From assembly GCF_000413855.1 (NCBI RefSeq), contig NZ_ATGG01000012.1:62001-126000 (forward strand): a stretch of 64,000 nt of DNA, in the 5' to 3' direction. The DNA is from Acinetobacter gyllenbergii CIP 110306 = MTCC 11365. Lineage in GTDB: Bacteria > Pseudomonadota > Gammaproteobacteria > Pseudomonadales > Moraxellaceae. The translations under genes were made by a program, and so were the position numbers. Below, one piece after another: positions 8,011 through 16,065 of this stretch. Numbering within the stretch: the first letter of the stretch is position 1; every line of letters starts with the position of its first letter. The notes beneath the pieces are model-generated. The model was not told the origin of the DNA. It saw only the letters and a list, made by a program, of their open reading frames with translations, and ran no database searches.

Positions 8011-8643
8011 ATGTCGCATATTTATCTGAATGACACAACTGATGAGTTCACAAAAAGTGAAATTAAGCCTATGTACACATTTGACTATCTTGTTTTTATT
8101 GGACGTTTTCAGCCTTTTCATTTGGCACATCTAGAAACTATTGAAATTGCATTACAGCAAAGTCAGAACGTGATCTTGGCTTTGGGCTCAGCTCAATCTG
8201 AACGAAACATCAAGAATCCTTTTCTGGCGACTGAACGCGAGCAGATGATTCTGTCAAATTTCTCTGAAGATGAACAAAAGCGGATTCATTTTGTACATGT
8301 GATTGATGTTTATAATGATGAAAAATGGGTTAAACAAGTCAAAGATTTGGTCAATGGCGTCATTCAGCCAAATACAAAAGTTGGTTTAATCGGTCATTTC
8401 AAGGATGAATCTTCGTATTATTTACGTTTATTCCCTGAGTGGCAGATGGTGGAGCTGGATAGTTTGAAGAATTCAATTTCAGCAACGCCAATGCGTGAGG
8501 CTTATTATCGTGGAGAGATTCAAACTGAATTTTTTCCTGAGGGGACAATTCAGTTTTTGAGTGAATTTCAAAAATCAGCGATGTATCTGAAACTACAACA
8601 AAAATTTAAGGACAATGATCGCACCAATATTGATGAGTCTTGA
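8011..8643 (+). CDS. nadM: NadM-type nicotinamide-nucleotide adenylyltransferase
   Basis: The protein joins NMN and ATP to give NAD. The nucleotidyltransferase signature GRFQPFH is at residues 31-37 and the second motif ISATPMR at 156-162, both typical of NadM. No Nudix domain is fused, unlike the Synechocystis-type bifunctional protein. The listed start gives a ~20-residue leader before MYTFDYLVFIG; the in-frame ATG at 8071 could be the true start. Acinetobacter is known to use NadM as well as NadD, so this is a salvage-side NAD enzyme, complementing NadB at 23.6-25.2 kb. Confidence 0.85.
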   Translation: MSHIYLNDTTDEFTKSEIKPMYTFDYLVFIGRFQPFHLAHLETIEIALQQSQNVILALGSAQSERNIKNPFLATEREQMILSNFSEDEQKRIHFVHVIDVYNDEKWVKQVKDLVNGVIQPNTKVGLIGHFKDESSYYLRLFPEWQMVELDSLKNSISATPMREAYYRGEIQTEFFPEGTIQFLSEFQKSAMYLKLQQKFKDNDRTNIDES

Positions 8644-8656
8644 TACTGAGGGAACG

Positions 8657-9019
8657 TTAAGCATCTTCCCAAAAGATAATTCGATTGGAAAATGGATCTG
8701 TGATACTGAGTTCTAAAGTTTCCCAATCGGTTTTCTCTACTTGAGGTTTGGCAAATTTATAGTCTTTTGTATCAATCTCAGCCTGTAGCAGTGTCAGATT
8801 TTCCCAGTAAATTCGAATGGCACTATGCGGACTGGCATCACCGAAATGCTCGGATAGATGGATAATACAATCGCCTTTGGAAATCTGTAGATAAACAGGG
8901 AAGTTATCCCCAAAAGTATGTTGCCAATCGAGTTGAAAGCCTAAATAGTCCAAATAGAATGCTTGAGCCAGTTCGACATCAAAAATACGAAAAATCGGGG
9001 TAATTGATCCAGATAGCAT
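8657..9019 (-). CDS. Glyoxalase/bleomycin-resistance superfamily (VOC) protein
   Basis: A 120-residue protein of the vicinal oxygen chelate fold, one beta-alpha-beta-beta-beta module pair per chain. It starts SITPIFRIFDVELAQAFY and LDYLGFQ, the classic first strand and helix, and ends with ITDPFSNRIIFWE, which supplies the conserved C-terminal Glu. Several bleomycin-binding-type members have this layout. The start is set at ATG 9019 because AAGAGGAAG precedes it; the longer frame to 9058 runs into the CAP gene. It probably follows the CAP lipoprotein gene in one transcript. Function in this cell is unknown. Confidence 0.85.
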   Translation of the reverse strand: MLSGSITPIFRIFDVELAQAFYLDYLGFQLDWQHTFGDNFPVYLQISKGDCIIHLSEHFGDASPHSAIRIYWENLTLLQAEIDTKDYKFAKPQVEKTDWETLELSITDPFSNRIIFWEDA

Positions 9020-9030
9020 GCTTCTTCCTC

Positions 9031-9600
9031 TTAGCGAACACCAAACTGTTGAGTCCAATAACTCTTTTGTTTGGTTGAAGCATCGACTGTACAGGCTAGC
9101 GCGTAGTCTGTAAATTTGGGATGCATTAAATTATGACAATGCACAGGACTGGCAAGCCATGTTGTCATTACCTCATTTAAATTTTTTTGTCCACGTGCTA
9201 CGTTTTCACCGCCACCTCGACCTTTAAAAGGTGTTTGTTTTAGACGGGTTCTAAAATCTTGACCTGTGCTACTGACATGTCCGAGCACACTGTACTGCGC
9301 CATATCTTCGGCATGAGCCAAGGCACTTTGATATAAATGATTGTTCCATTTGAGTGGTGCAACTGCTGGAAAATACTGTCCACCACATTGACGTGGATGT
9401 TGCCGAATTTCATTAATTGCATCAAGCAGCACTTGTTGATAAGCAGGGTTTTGTAGGTCTTGGCAGCGTATTTCGGTCGCTGGTTTTTCAATTTGGGTGA
9501 CTAAGGGAGCAGAATCTTGAGAAGTCGTAGGTGCATTGGAGTTACATGCTGCCAGAAAGAATAATAAGGCTAGTGGCAAAAAAGCATTGAGATGGTTCAT
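9031..9600 (-). CDS. CAP/SCP-domain lipoprotein
   Basis: This 189-residue protein has a lipoprotein signal with lipobox LAAC (Cys19), so it should be lipidated at the membrane. A CAP (cysteine-rich secretory, antigen 5, PR-1) domain follows, with the signatures HAEDMAQYSVLGH, GENVARG and a C-terminal SYWTQQFG. Two of the usual CAP site histidines are visible (ALAHAEDM and LGHVSS). Bacterial CAP proteins are thought to bind lipids or act in envelope stress, but roles are mostly unproved. The VOC-protein gene begins 12 bases after its stop. Confidence 0.9.
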   Translation of the reverse strand: MNHLNAFLPLALLFFLAACNSNAPTTSQDSAPLVTQIEKPATEIRCQDLQNPAYQQVLLDAINEIRQHPRQCGGQYFPAVAPLKWNNHLYQSALAHAEDMAQYSVLGHVSSTGQDFRTRLKQTPFKGRGGGENVARGQKNLNEVMTTWLASPVHCHNLMHPKFTDYALACTVDASTKQKSYWTQQFGVR

Positions 9601-9665
9601 TTTAAATGTCTTTAATTTAATTCTTTTAATTTATTTATCATACGCCAAGCGGAATTTGCTTCAAT

Positions 9666-9695
9666 AAAAAAAGCGAGTCTTTAACCCGCTTTTTT
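9666..9695 (-). terminator. Intrinsic terminator after bcp
   Basis: A 10-bp stem (AAAAAAAGCG paired with CGCTTTTTT and flanks) around a ctttaac-type loop lies 15 bases past the bcp stop on the minus strand and carries its own T-run. Confidence 0.75.
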
Positions 9696-9709
9696 GTTAC
9701 TCAACATGA

Positions 9710-10171
9710 TTATGCGGTTTGTAATGCTTTGAGGTCTTCAAGCACTTGTTCTGCATGTCCTGCCGCTTTGACTTTGCGATAGCTTTTGACCAATTGCTGG
9801 TTATGGAAAATAAAAGTTGAGCGTTCGATGCCCATCACTTGTTTACCATACATATTTTTTTCTTTGATTACATCGAAATGCTTGCATAACACTTCTTCTT
9901 TATCGCTGATTAAATCAATCGTCAGTGCTTGTTTTTCAGTGAAGTTCTGGTGTGCTTTGACTGAGTCGCGTGAGACGCCAATAATTTGGCAGTTTAGAGC
10001 ATCAAATTGGTCTTTTAAGCAAGAAAAGCCAACTGCCTGAGTGGTACAGCCAGGGGTTGAATCCTTTGGATAAAAATAAAGTACCAACCATTCACTGTTG
10101 AGTTCAGCGAGATTGATTTCCCCTTGTGTGGTTGGGAAAACATGATTCGGTAATTGAATATTCTCAGACAT
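9710..10171 (-). CDS. bcp: Thioredoxin-dependent peroxiredoxin (BCP/PrxQ type)
   Basis: The 153-residue cytoplasmic enzyme reduces hydrogen peroxide and organic peroxides. The peroxidatic Cys is C42 within PKDSTPGCTT. In E. coli BCP the resolving Cys lies five residues later; here that position is Val (AVGFSC) and the next Cys is C51. Other Cys residues occur in ALNCQIIG and EEVLCKHF, so the resolving partner may differ, or it may work as a 1-Cys enzyme. The gene lies 19 bases downstream of the PP-loop ATPase gene, so the two may share a transcript. Confidence 0.92.
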   Translation of the reverse strand: MSENIQLPNHVFPTTQGEINLAELNSEWLVLYFYPKDSTPGCTTQAVGFSCLKDQFDALNCQIIGVSRDSVKAHQNFTEKQALTIDLISDKEEVLCKHFDVIKEKNMYGKQVMGIERSTFIFHNQQLVKSYRKVKAAGHAEQVLEDLKALQTA

Positions 10172-10190
10172 TGTTCATCCTTCGATAAAA

Positions 10191-10889
10191 TTAATGTTGT
10201 TCAAGCTCAAGTGGCAAAAAAGCATATTCCTCATGATAAACAATATCGCCTTGGCGTACAGGAATAGCTTTGTTAAAAATTGGCCCATCAATGACTGTGG
10301 TATGAAATTCACCACCTTCACCACATGGATCAACACCACGATTTTCTAATTCTTGGATGTAGTCTAGGGTAAGGATTCTACCTAAATCTTCAATTTTCAT
10401 ACCAAGTTTGAGATTGACAGTGACGATCACACTGCGAAAACCAAGATTGATAAACTCTTCTACCACTTCTTTATGTGGGCGTAACCATAATGGCATACCT
10501 AATTTTAGTCCCACTTGCTGAGTCACACGATCATGCCAGCAGCCATGCTCAGGCATATCCAGATCACCAGTTACCAGTACTTCAGCACCGTGTTGTTTGG
10601 CTTGATTGAGTAGCGCGATAAACTTTGCTTCATAATCAGCCCAACTCGATGATGTCATATACACAGGTAAACCAATCGCATCTGCTTGTGCACGGATAAT
10701 ATCGAGTGGCATTGCATGTGAACGAGAGCGTTGCCCTTGTTCTTCTAACATCATAATCAAGCCGATCACTGTGCCTGTTTGCATGGCGTGATATAAGGCA
10801 AGGGAACTGTCTTTTCCGCCACTAAAAGAGACGATAGACCGCCTTTGATCAGCATTGGTTTTCCATTGGTCTTGCATGGTGTGATTCAA
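10191..10889 (-). CDS. PP-loop ATP pyrophosphatase, diphthine-ammonia ligase-like
   Basis: This 232-residue protein belongs to the MJ0570/ATP_bind_4 group of N-type ATP pyrophosphatases. The PP-loop SGGKDSS is at residues 23-29 after strand SIVSF. The conserved VTGDLDM, VDPCGEGGEFHT and LGFRSVIVTVN segments of the family are present. Eukaryotic homologues amidate diphthine on EF2, but bacteria lack diphthamide, so the substrate here is unknown. The protein starts with a short polar extension, and ATG 10877 is an alternative start. Downstream comes bcp; upstream is a terminator. Confidence 0.82.
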   Translation of the reverse strand: MNHTMQDQWKTNADQRRSIVSFSGGKDSSLALYHAMQTGTVIGLIMMLEEQGQRSRSHAMPLDIIRAQADAIGLPVYMTSSSWADYEAKFIALLNQAKQHGAEVLVTGDLDMPEHGCWHDRVTQQVGLKLGMPLWLRPHKEVVEEFINLGFRSVIVTVNLKLGMKIEDLGRILTLDYIQELENRGVDPCGEGGEFHTTVIDGPIFNKAIPVRQGDIVYHEEYAFLPLELEQH

Positions 10890-10929
10890 CCGATTCTAGA
10901 TAAAAGAGATTTTAACAAAACCCAATAAA

Positions 10930-10953
10930 AAAGCCCGCATGAATGCAGGCTTT
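10930..10953 (-). terminator. Intrinsic terminator after the secreted Cys-containing protein gene
   Basis: The stem AAAGCC-GCAT/ATGC-GGCTTT with one internal mismatch is followed on the minus strand by a T-run. It separates the gene ending at 10972 from the PP-loop gene. Confidence 0.8.
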
Positions 10954-10971
10954 GTTTTGAGCAATTTAAGC

Positions 10972-11397
10972 TTATTTTTTCGGCGCTTGTTGCTGCTGTT
11001 GCTGAGCAGCTTTCATTGCTTCTTCAGTGAGTTTTTCTAACTTGCTCACAAGTGGTGCGCCAAGACAAGATTGTAGGTCTTTATTTTGCTGTTGTACAAA
11101 AGCTAAAGAACTTGGGCTTTTCTTCGCATTGATTGCGCTTTGGATTTCCCATTTCTGAGCTTCAGTTACTTTACCTTGTGCGTCAATTTGACATCCACAG
11201 AATTTGCTCACTTCTGCTGCTGTTAATTTACCGCCTTTTGCAGTTTGGTCTTTACATACATTGACCAATGCTGCTTTTACATTGGTACTTTTATACGCAG
11301 TTTGTAATGGATTATCAGCTGCGTGAGTTGCCGTTGCAAATAATGCAGCAGCTGACATCATTGTAGAAAGAATAAGATTTGATTTAGAAAACTTCAT
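10972..11397 (-). CDS. Secreted hypothetical protein with four cysteines and a Gln-rich tail
   Basis: This 141-residue protein has a good Sec signal peptide, probably cleaved after THA at residue 26. The mature part has Cys residues in VNVCKDQ, KFCGCQID and QSCLGAP, which could form two disulfides in the periplasm. The C-terminus is a run of Gln (AAQQQQQQAPKK). The pattern, a short helical Cys-bearing domain, is common in small Acinetobacter exported proteins, but I cannot name a function. It lies 31 bases downstream of queC and ends at its own terminator. Confidence 0.65.
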   Translation of the reverse strand: MKFSKSNLILSTMMSAAALFATATHAADNPLQTAYKSTNVKAALVNVCKDQTAKGGKLTAAEVSKFCGCQIDAQGKVTEAQKWEIQSAINAKKSPSSLAFVQQQNKDLQSCLGAPLVSKLEKLTEEAMKAAQQQQQQAPKK

Positions 11398-11428
11398 ATA
11401 ATGTACCTAATATTTACCCTAATATCGG

Positions 11429-12109
11429 TTATTCAGCGTAGCGCGTAGGATCCGCAATACCTGCTTCGATAAAACCTTGTTGACGTAAACGACAACTGTC
11501 GCATTTGCCACATGCACGTCCTTGAGCATCTGCCTGATAGCAGGATACCGTTTGACTATAGTCTACGCCATGTTCGATGCCTAAGCGTATAATATTCGCT
11601 TTGGATAAATGTAACAAAGGTGTTTCAATTTTAAGGGGTTTTCCTTCAACACCTGCTTTTGTTGCCAGACGAGCCAAATTGGCAAAAGCGTCAATAAATT
11701 CAGGGCGACAGTCTGGATACCCTGAATAATCAACAGCATTGATTCCAATCACGATGGCAGCCGCGTCAAAAACTTCGGCTGCTGCGAGGGCATAAGACAA
11801 GAAAATTGTGTTACGTGCTGGAACATAAGTTACAGGAATGCCTTCTTGTAATTGTTCTGGAACTTCAATGTTATGATCTGTAAGTGCAGAACCACCTAAG
11901 TTACCCAAATCAATATTAATGATGCGGTGTTCTACGCCTGCACGTTGTGCAAGTGCCTTGGCCGCATCAAGTTCAGTTGTTGAACGTTGACCGTACATAA
12001 AACTTAAAGCAATACATTCATAGTTTGCTTGTGCCCAGGCAAGACACGTTGTTGAGTCTAAGCCACCAGACAATAATACGATGGCACGAGAACGCATATT
12101 ATTTTCCAT
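11429..12109 (-). CDS. queC: 7-cyano-7-deazaguanine synthase
   Basis: QueC converts 7-carboxy-7-deazaguanine to preQ0 with ATP and ammonia, the last step before preQ1 on the queuosine route. The 226-residue protein has the PP-loop SGGLDSTT at residues 14-21 and a C-terminal zinc site with Cys residues spaced as in [21 protein letters not shown] lies seven bases before ATG 12109, though an ATG four codons inside is possible. It follows queE, separated by 62 bases, so the two adjacent steps of the pathway are encoded together. Confidence 0.97.
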   Translation of the reverse strand: MENNMRSRAIVLLSGGLDSTTCLAWAQANYECIALSFMYGQRSTTELDAAKALAQRAGVEHRIINIDLGNLGGSALTDHNIEVPEQLQEGIPVTYVPARNTIFLSYALAAAEVFDAAAIVIGINAVDYSGYPDCRPEFIDAFANLARLATKAGVEGKPLKIETPLLHLSKANIIRLGIEHGVDYSQTVSCYQADAQGRACGKCDSCRLRQQGFIEAGIADPTRYAE

Positions 12110-12171
12110 GATTCAACCTAAAATAAATTTGAAAAGCTATTTGATGTTGCAGAACGGTCTTTGTGAGCTTT

Positions 12172-12882
12172 TTAACGGCCAGATTCATCATTCCATAACA
12201 GTTTATGTAACTGTAGCTGGAAGCGAACAGGGAGGTGGTCATCCAAAATCCACTGCGCTAAATCGCGCGCTAAAGCTGGCAAGCCAACAGCACCTTTTTC
12301 AATTGCAAAAGCAGGCGAGAACCATACTGTACTCACTTTATTTTGCAACTGAAATTGTTCGAGTTGTTGTCTTGACCACTCATAATCCTCACGATTACAG
12401 ATCACAAATTTAATCTGATCATGCGGTGTTAAATAGTCAAGATTACTATATAGATTTCGGTGATCTTCTTTAGAAGTCGGTGTTTTTAAATCTAGTACTT
12501 TAGAAACACGTGGGTCGACTTTAGAAACATCCAAGGCACCACTCGTTTCCAAGGAAACTTCAAACCCGAGATCACATAGGCGCTGTAGTAAAATCAGGCA
12601 GTTGGGCTGAGCAAGCGGCTCGCCGCCAGTGACACAAATATAGGGGGTTTTATGTTGGCTTGCAGTTTCAATAATGTGTTCAAGTGATAAACGCTCACCG
12701 CCTTCAAACGAGTAGGTGGTATCACAATAACTACAACGTAAAGGGCAACCTGTTAAACGAATAAAAACCGTTGGTAGACCAAAGGTATTCGCTTCGCCTT
12801 GCAAAGAGTAAAAAATCTCCGTGATGCGTAAACCAGCCGCAGGATCAGAGACAGGAATTGCAGAAGAACGTAAGGAAGCCAT
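12172..12882 (-). CDS. queE: 7-carboxy-7-deazaguanine synthase
   Basis: QueE is a radical SAM enzyme that rearranges 6-carboxy-tetrahydropterin to 7-carboxy-7-deazaguanine in queuosine synthesis. The [4Fe-4S] cluster motif CxxxCxxC is C46, C50 and C53 (CPLRCSYC), followed by the CVTGGEPLAQ glycine-rich SAM segment. The 236-residue length suits the Pseudomonas-type enzyme. queC is the next gene downstream. A product with a 17-residue leader before the conserved core is usual in this group. Confidence 0.96.
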   Translation of the reverse strand: MASLRSSAIPVSDPAAGLRITEIFYSLQGEANTFGLPTVFIRLTGCPLRCSYCDTTYSFEGGERLSLEHIIETASQHKTPYICVTGGEPLAQPNCLILLQRLCDLGFEVSLETSGALDVSKVDPRVSKVLDLKTPTSKEDHRNLYSNLDYLTPHDQIKFVICNREDYEWSRQQLEQFQLQNKVSTVWFSPAFAIEKGAVGLPALARDLAQWILDDHLPVRFQLQLHKLLWNDESGR

Positions 12883-12936
12883 AAACAGTTACCACAAACA
12901 GGTGCTACACAAGCAGCATGCTACATAAAAAACAAA

Positions 12937-12966
12937 ATCTCTACGACCATGACTGATCGTAGAGAT
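12937..12966 (-). terminator. Intrinsic terminator after dapD
   Basis: A perfect 10-bp stem (ATCTCTACGA/TCGTAGAGAT) with a 10-base loop is followed on the minus strand by TTTTGTTTTTT. A second small hairpin (GGAAC/GTTCC) lies at 12969-12984 just upstream of it. Confidence 0.88.
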
Positions 12967-13001
12967 GGGGAACGATCAAGTTCCACAATAAATATTACAA
13001 A

Positions 13002-13823
13002 TTAGTCAGCGCGTAATAAATCATTCAAGCTGGTTTTAGCACGAGTTTTCGCATCTACTTTTTTCACGATGATTGCAGCATAAAGGCTGTAAGTACCGCA
13101 CTTAGATGGAAGGCTACCCGCTACAACCACAGAACCTGCCGGTACGCGACCGTAGTGAACTTCACCAGTCTCACGATCAAAGATCTTGGTTGATTGACCA
13201 ATGAACACGCCCATTGAAATGACAGAACCTTCTTCAACAATCACGCCTTCAACGATTTCAGAACGTGCACCGATAAAGCAGTTGTCTTCAATAATGGTTG
13301 GGTTGGCTTGTAATGGCTCTAAAACACCACCGATACCCACACCACCAGACAAGTGAACATTTTTACCGATTTGAGCACATGAACCGACAGTGGCCCACGT
13401 ATCTACCATTGTGCCTTCATCGACATAAGCGCCGATATTGACATAAGAAGGCATCAACACCACATTTTTAGCTTGGAAACTACCACGGCGAGCAACAGCA
13501 GGCGGTACGACACGTACACCTGCAGCCTTGAACTGTTCTTCAGTCCAACCTGAGTATTTAGTTGCTACTTTGTCATAGAAACGAAGATCACACGCTTCAA
13601 TTGGTGTGTTGTCATTAAGTTTAAATGAAAGTAAAACCGCTTTTTTTAACCACTGGTGAACAACCCACTCACCATCAATTTTTTCAGCAACACGGAGGGT
13701 ACCGTTATCTAAACCTGTCAAGGCTTCTTCTACTGCTTGACGGATTTCTGTTGGGCAATCCGCTGCACTATAGTTGGCACGGTCTTCAAATGCTTGCTCA
13801 ATGATCGTAGAAAGCTGAGACAT
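13002..13823 (-). CDS. dapD: Tetrahydrodipicolinate N-succinyltransferase
   Basis: DapD transfers succinyl from succinyl-CoA to tetrahydrodipicolinate in lysine and diaminopimelate synthesis. The 273-residue length is close to the E. coli enzyme. An N-terminal helical part is followed by a left-handed beta helix of hexapeptide repeats (for example [25 protein letters not shown]). Other family segments include [17 protein letters not shown] and [17 protein letters not shown]. It is monocistronic, with a terminator downstream and a 413-base gap upstream. Confidence 0.98.
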   Translation of the reverse strand: MSQLSTIIEQAFEDRANYSAADCPTEIRQAVEEALTGLDNGTLRVAEKIDGEWVVHQWLKKAVLLSFKLNDNTPIEACDLRFYDKVATKYSGWTEEQFKAAGVRVVPPAVARRGSFQAKNVVLMPSYVNIGAYVDEGTMVDTWATVGSCAQIGKNVHLSGGVGIGGVLEPLQANPTIIEDNCFIGARSEIVEGVIVEEGSVISMGVFIGQSTKIFDRETGEVHYGRVPAGSVVVAGSLPSKCGTYSLYAAIIVKKVDAKTRAKTSLNDLLRAD

Positions 13824-14236
13824 GATCTTCCTTCTTCCAAAAAAATTTTGAAGATTTTACACTAATTTTGTAGGGTCTGTTGCCATTTTATAAATAGGTT
13901 GCGTTATCAGTCTAAATTTCACAAGCCATGCCTTGTATCGTCTAAAAAATCTCCATTATCGCAAGCCTAGAGAAAGTGTCAGCAGCCCCTCAGAATCTTT
14001 GAAAAATGAAGTTACAATATATTGTTTTAAAATTAAGCAATAAAAATGTCATAAAAACGGAGATTGTTGTTTTTTATCTATAATTTTAAAATACATAATT
14101 CCTTTGAATTTGTATCAAAAAATAACAAAAAGTAATCAGTTTCTGTATAAAAAGTTAGCGATCATTCTTTTATGCTTATTTCACAAGCAACAATTATATA
14201 TTTATTTAAATAAAAGCGTTTTGTGAGGAGACTTCA
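13824..14236. other. 413-base intergenic region between divergent dapD and an outer membrane protein gene
   Basis: The first part holds a ~119-base element with imperfect inverted ends (listed separately). The rest is very AT-rich and must hold the promoter of the outer membrane protein gene; a purine-rich GAGGAGA binding site sits just before ATG 14237. I see no tRNA, small ORF or clear terminator. Confidence 0.6.
13872..13990. repeat. Candidate MITE or decayed insertion sequence remnant
   Basis: The ends are inverted and related: AGGGTCTGTTGCCATTTTAT at 13872-13891 against the reverse complement of 13971-13990 gives 15 matches of 20. The ~119-base interior has no coding frame. This is the size and shape of a miniature inverted-repeat element or of two joined ends of a lost IS. 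I see no clear target duplication at the flanks, so the call is tentative. Confidence 0.4.
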
Positions 14237-14986
14237 ATGAAAGCTTTGCGTGTTATGTTAGCTGCAGGTGCATTAACAGCGATTGCAGGTACTGCATTTG
14301 CAGCAGATGAGCAAGTGGTGAAGGAATCAGTTTATGCATTCCCTTCATACTTAGATCCAGTTTCAGTTCGTGCTGAAGTCGGTACGACAGGCTACGGTGG
14401 TGCAATTTCATATCGAGTCAATCCATACGTGAGCTTAAGCCTTGGTTATAATGGTGGTGACATTTCTTGGTCTGATGATCTTAAAGTAAATGGCTCTAAA
14501 TATGACTTAGATATGGACAATAAAACAGCGTATTTAAATGCTGAGATTCGTCCTTGGGGTACAAATGCAAATAACTTTGTGAACTCAATCTATGTCGCAA
14601 CAGGTGTAGGTTATTTAGATAATGACTACAAACTTGATCGCCGTGTAGGTCAAGGCCGTAACTTCAGTGTGAACAATACTGATTTTAATGCAACTTCTGA
14701 TGTACATATCGCCGGTAAAATGAGTTATAAAGATGATATCGCACCATATGTAGGTGTTGGTATTGCACCGCAAGTCTATAAAAATATTGGCGTGTTTGGT
14801 GAGGTTGGTGCTTACTATACGGGTAATCCAACAGCATCTTTACAAAACGTAAATGGTGGTACAGCTAGTAATGGTAGTGGCGCTAACTTGAATGATGAAA
14901 TTGCGAAAGAAGAACGCAATATTGAAAACAAAAGCAGATATGAGTGGATGCCAGTTGCAAAAGTGGGTGTGAGCTTCAAGTTCTAA
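14237..14986 (+). CDS. Outer membrane beta-barrel protein
   Basis: This 249-residue protein has a Sec signal cleaved near AFA (residue 22). The mature chain is an alternating-hydrophobicity barrel, probably eight strands, ending in the classic C-terminal aromatic signature VGVSFKF needed for BAM assembly. Strands such as ISYRVNPYVSLSLGYNGG and IAPYVGVGIAPQVY are visible. Extracellular loops are rich in Asn, Asp and Gly. It resembles OmpW/OmpA-like barrels in size, but I cannot assign a function. A strong GAGGAGA site and a perfect terminator suggest high expression as a single gene. Confidence 0.82.
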   Translation: MKALRVMLAAGALTAIAGTAFAADEQVVKESVYAFPSYLDPVSVRAEVGTTGYGGAISYRVNPYVSLSLGYNGGDISWSDDLKVNGSKYDLDMDNKTAYLNAEIRPWGTNANNFVNSIYVATGVGYLDNDYKLDRRVGQGRNFSVNNTDFNATSDVHIAGKMSYKDDIAPYVGVGIAPQVYKNIGVFGEVGAYYTGNPTASLQNVNGGTASNGSGANLNDEIAKEERNIENKSRYEWMPVAKVGVSFKF

Positions 14987-14998
14987 TCCATGCATTCA

Positions 14999-15035
14999 GC
15001 ATAAAAAAACGAGCGCCATGCTCGTTTTTTTATGC
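14999..15035. terminator. Strong terminator after the outer membrane protein gene
   Basis: A perfect 16-bp stem (GCATAAAAAAACGAGC and its complement) with a GCCAT loop follows the stop by 12 bases. The A- and T-tracts inside the stem let it work in both directions between convergent genes. Confidence 0.92.
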
Positions 15036-15052
15036 CTGCGAATAGACAAAAT

Positions 15053-15075
15053 AAAAGGCTCATTTAGAGCCTTTT
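15053..15075 (-). terminator. Intrinsic terminator after cysB
   Basis: A perfect 8-bp stem (AAAAGGCT/AGCCTTTT) with a seven-base loop lies just past the cysB stop on the minus strand. The flanking T-tracts would also serve plus-strand transcripts. Confidence 0.8.
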
Positions 15076-15088
15076 ATTTTTTTTGTGT

Positions 15089-16012
15089 TTACTCTTCTGG
15101 ATAAGCCACTTTTTTGAGTGCTTTAATATCTGTTTCTGGTGAGCAGAGCGAAATAAATTCATAACCATAACCACGGAGTAGATGGCCTTTGCGGACCGCG
15201 ATCCAAGTGGTATTTACGCCAAATATATCTGTTTTGATCTGTTGTAGACGATAATCACGTTCGGCATCATAAGCGACATCGTTGACAATTCCGACGCCCA
15301 TGTTCAGTTCAACATAGGTTTTAATTACGTCGGCATCGAGTGCTGACATGACGATATCCGCATGTAATTGCGCGTCTTCAAAAGCCTTGTCAATTTTTGA
15401 ACGTCCAGTGAAACCACCATGATAGGTAATCAGAGGATATTCTGCCAAGACATCTAGGCTGATTTTATCGAGCTTTGCCAATGGGTGATCTTTCGGCGTA
15501 ATAATACTGTGATGCCATTCATAATAAGGCACGCTGGCCAAGTTTTCTTCTGTGGTTAAAGATTCCGTTGCAATCCCAATATCTGCTTCGCCTTGTAACA
15601 ACATTTCTGCAATTTCTACAGGGCTGGCTTGTTGTAATACCAAATGTACTTTTGGAAATAGTTTTTTAAATTGATTCACAATCGGTGGCAGAACATAACG
15701 TGCCTGGGTATGCGTGGTTGCAATGGTCAATGTACCTTCATCAACTTTATTGAAATCATCGGCTAGACGTTTAATATTGTCTGCATCAACTAACATCCGT
15801 TCTACAATGCTAAGTAGAGATTGACCTGGTTCAGTCAAACCCAATAAGCGTTTTCCTTTGCGTACAAAGAGCTGTACACCTAATTCATCTTCTAAATCTT
15901 TAATATGCTTACTTACACCAGATTGGGAGGTATAAAGAGCCGCAGATGCTTCAGTTAAATTAAAGTTTTGGCGAACAGTTTCCCGAATAATTCTGAGTTG
16001 TTGGAAGTTCAT
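15089..16012 (-). CDS. cysB: LysR-family regulator CysB
   Basis: CysB activates genes for sulfate uptake and cysteine synthesis when the inducer N-acetylserine signals sulfur need. The 307-residue protein has an N-terminal winged helix-turn-helix (residues ~1-60, with NLTEASAALYTSQSGVSKHI) and a C-terminal inducer-binding domain with the CysB-type segments TTHTQARYVLPP and YPLITYHGGFTGRS. Being the last gene of the sulfate transport locus supports CysB over Cbl, although Cbl-like paralogues share these motifs. The gap from cysA is 53 bases. Confidence 0.92.
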   Translation of the reverse strand: MNFQQLRIIRETVRQNFNLTEASAALYTSQSGVSKHIKDLEDELGVQLFVRKGKRLLGLTEPGQSLLSIVERMLVDADNIKRLADDFNKVDEGTLTIATTHTQARYVLPPIVNQFKKLFPKVHLVLQQASPVEIAEMLLQGEADIGIATESLTTEENLASVPYYEWHHSIITPKDHPLAKLDKISLDVLAEYPLITYHGGFTGRSKIDKAFEDAQLHADIVMSALDADVIKTYVELNMGVGIVNDVAYDAERDYRLQQIKTDIFGVNTTWIAVRKGHLLRGYGYEFISLCSPETDIKALKKVAYPEE

Positions 16013-16065
16013 AAAAGTTTTTCCTCATAAGAGGATGGGGCGTGTTTTACCCCATCAATATTATT

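Noticed and set aside
12081..12413. 110-codon plus-strand frame between queC and queE
   Set aside because: It is antisense to the 3' end of queE and the start of queC, and its composition mirrors those genes.
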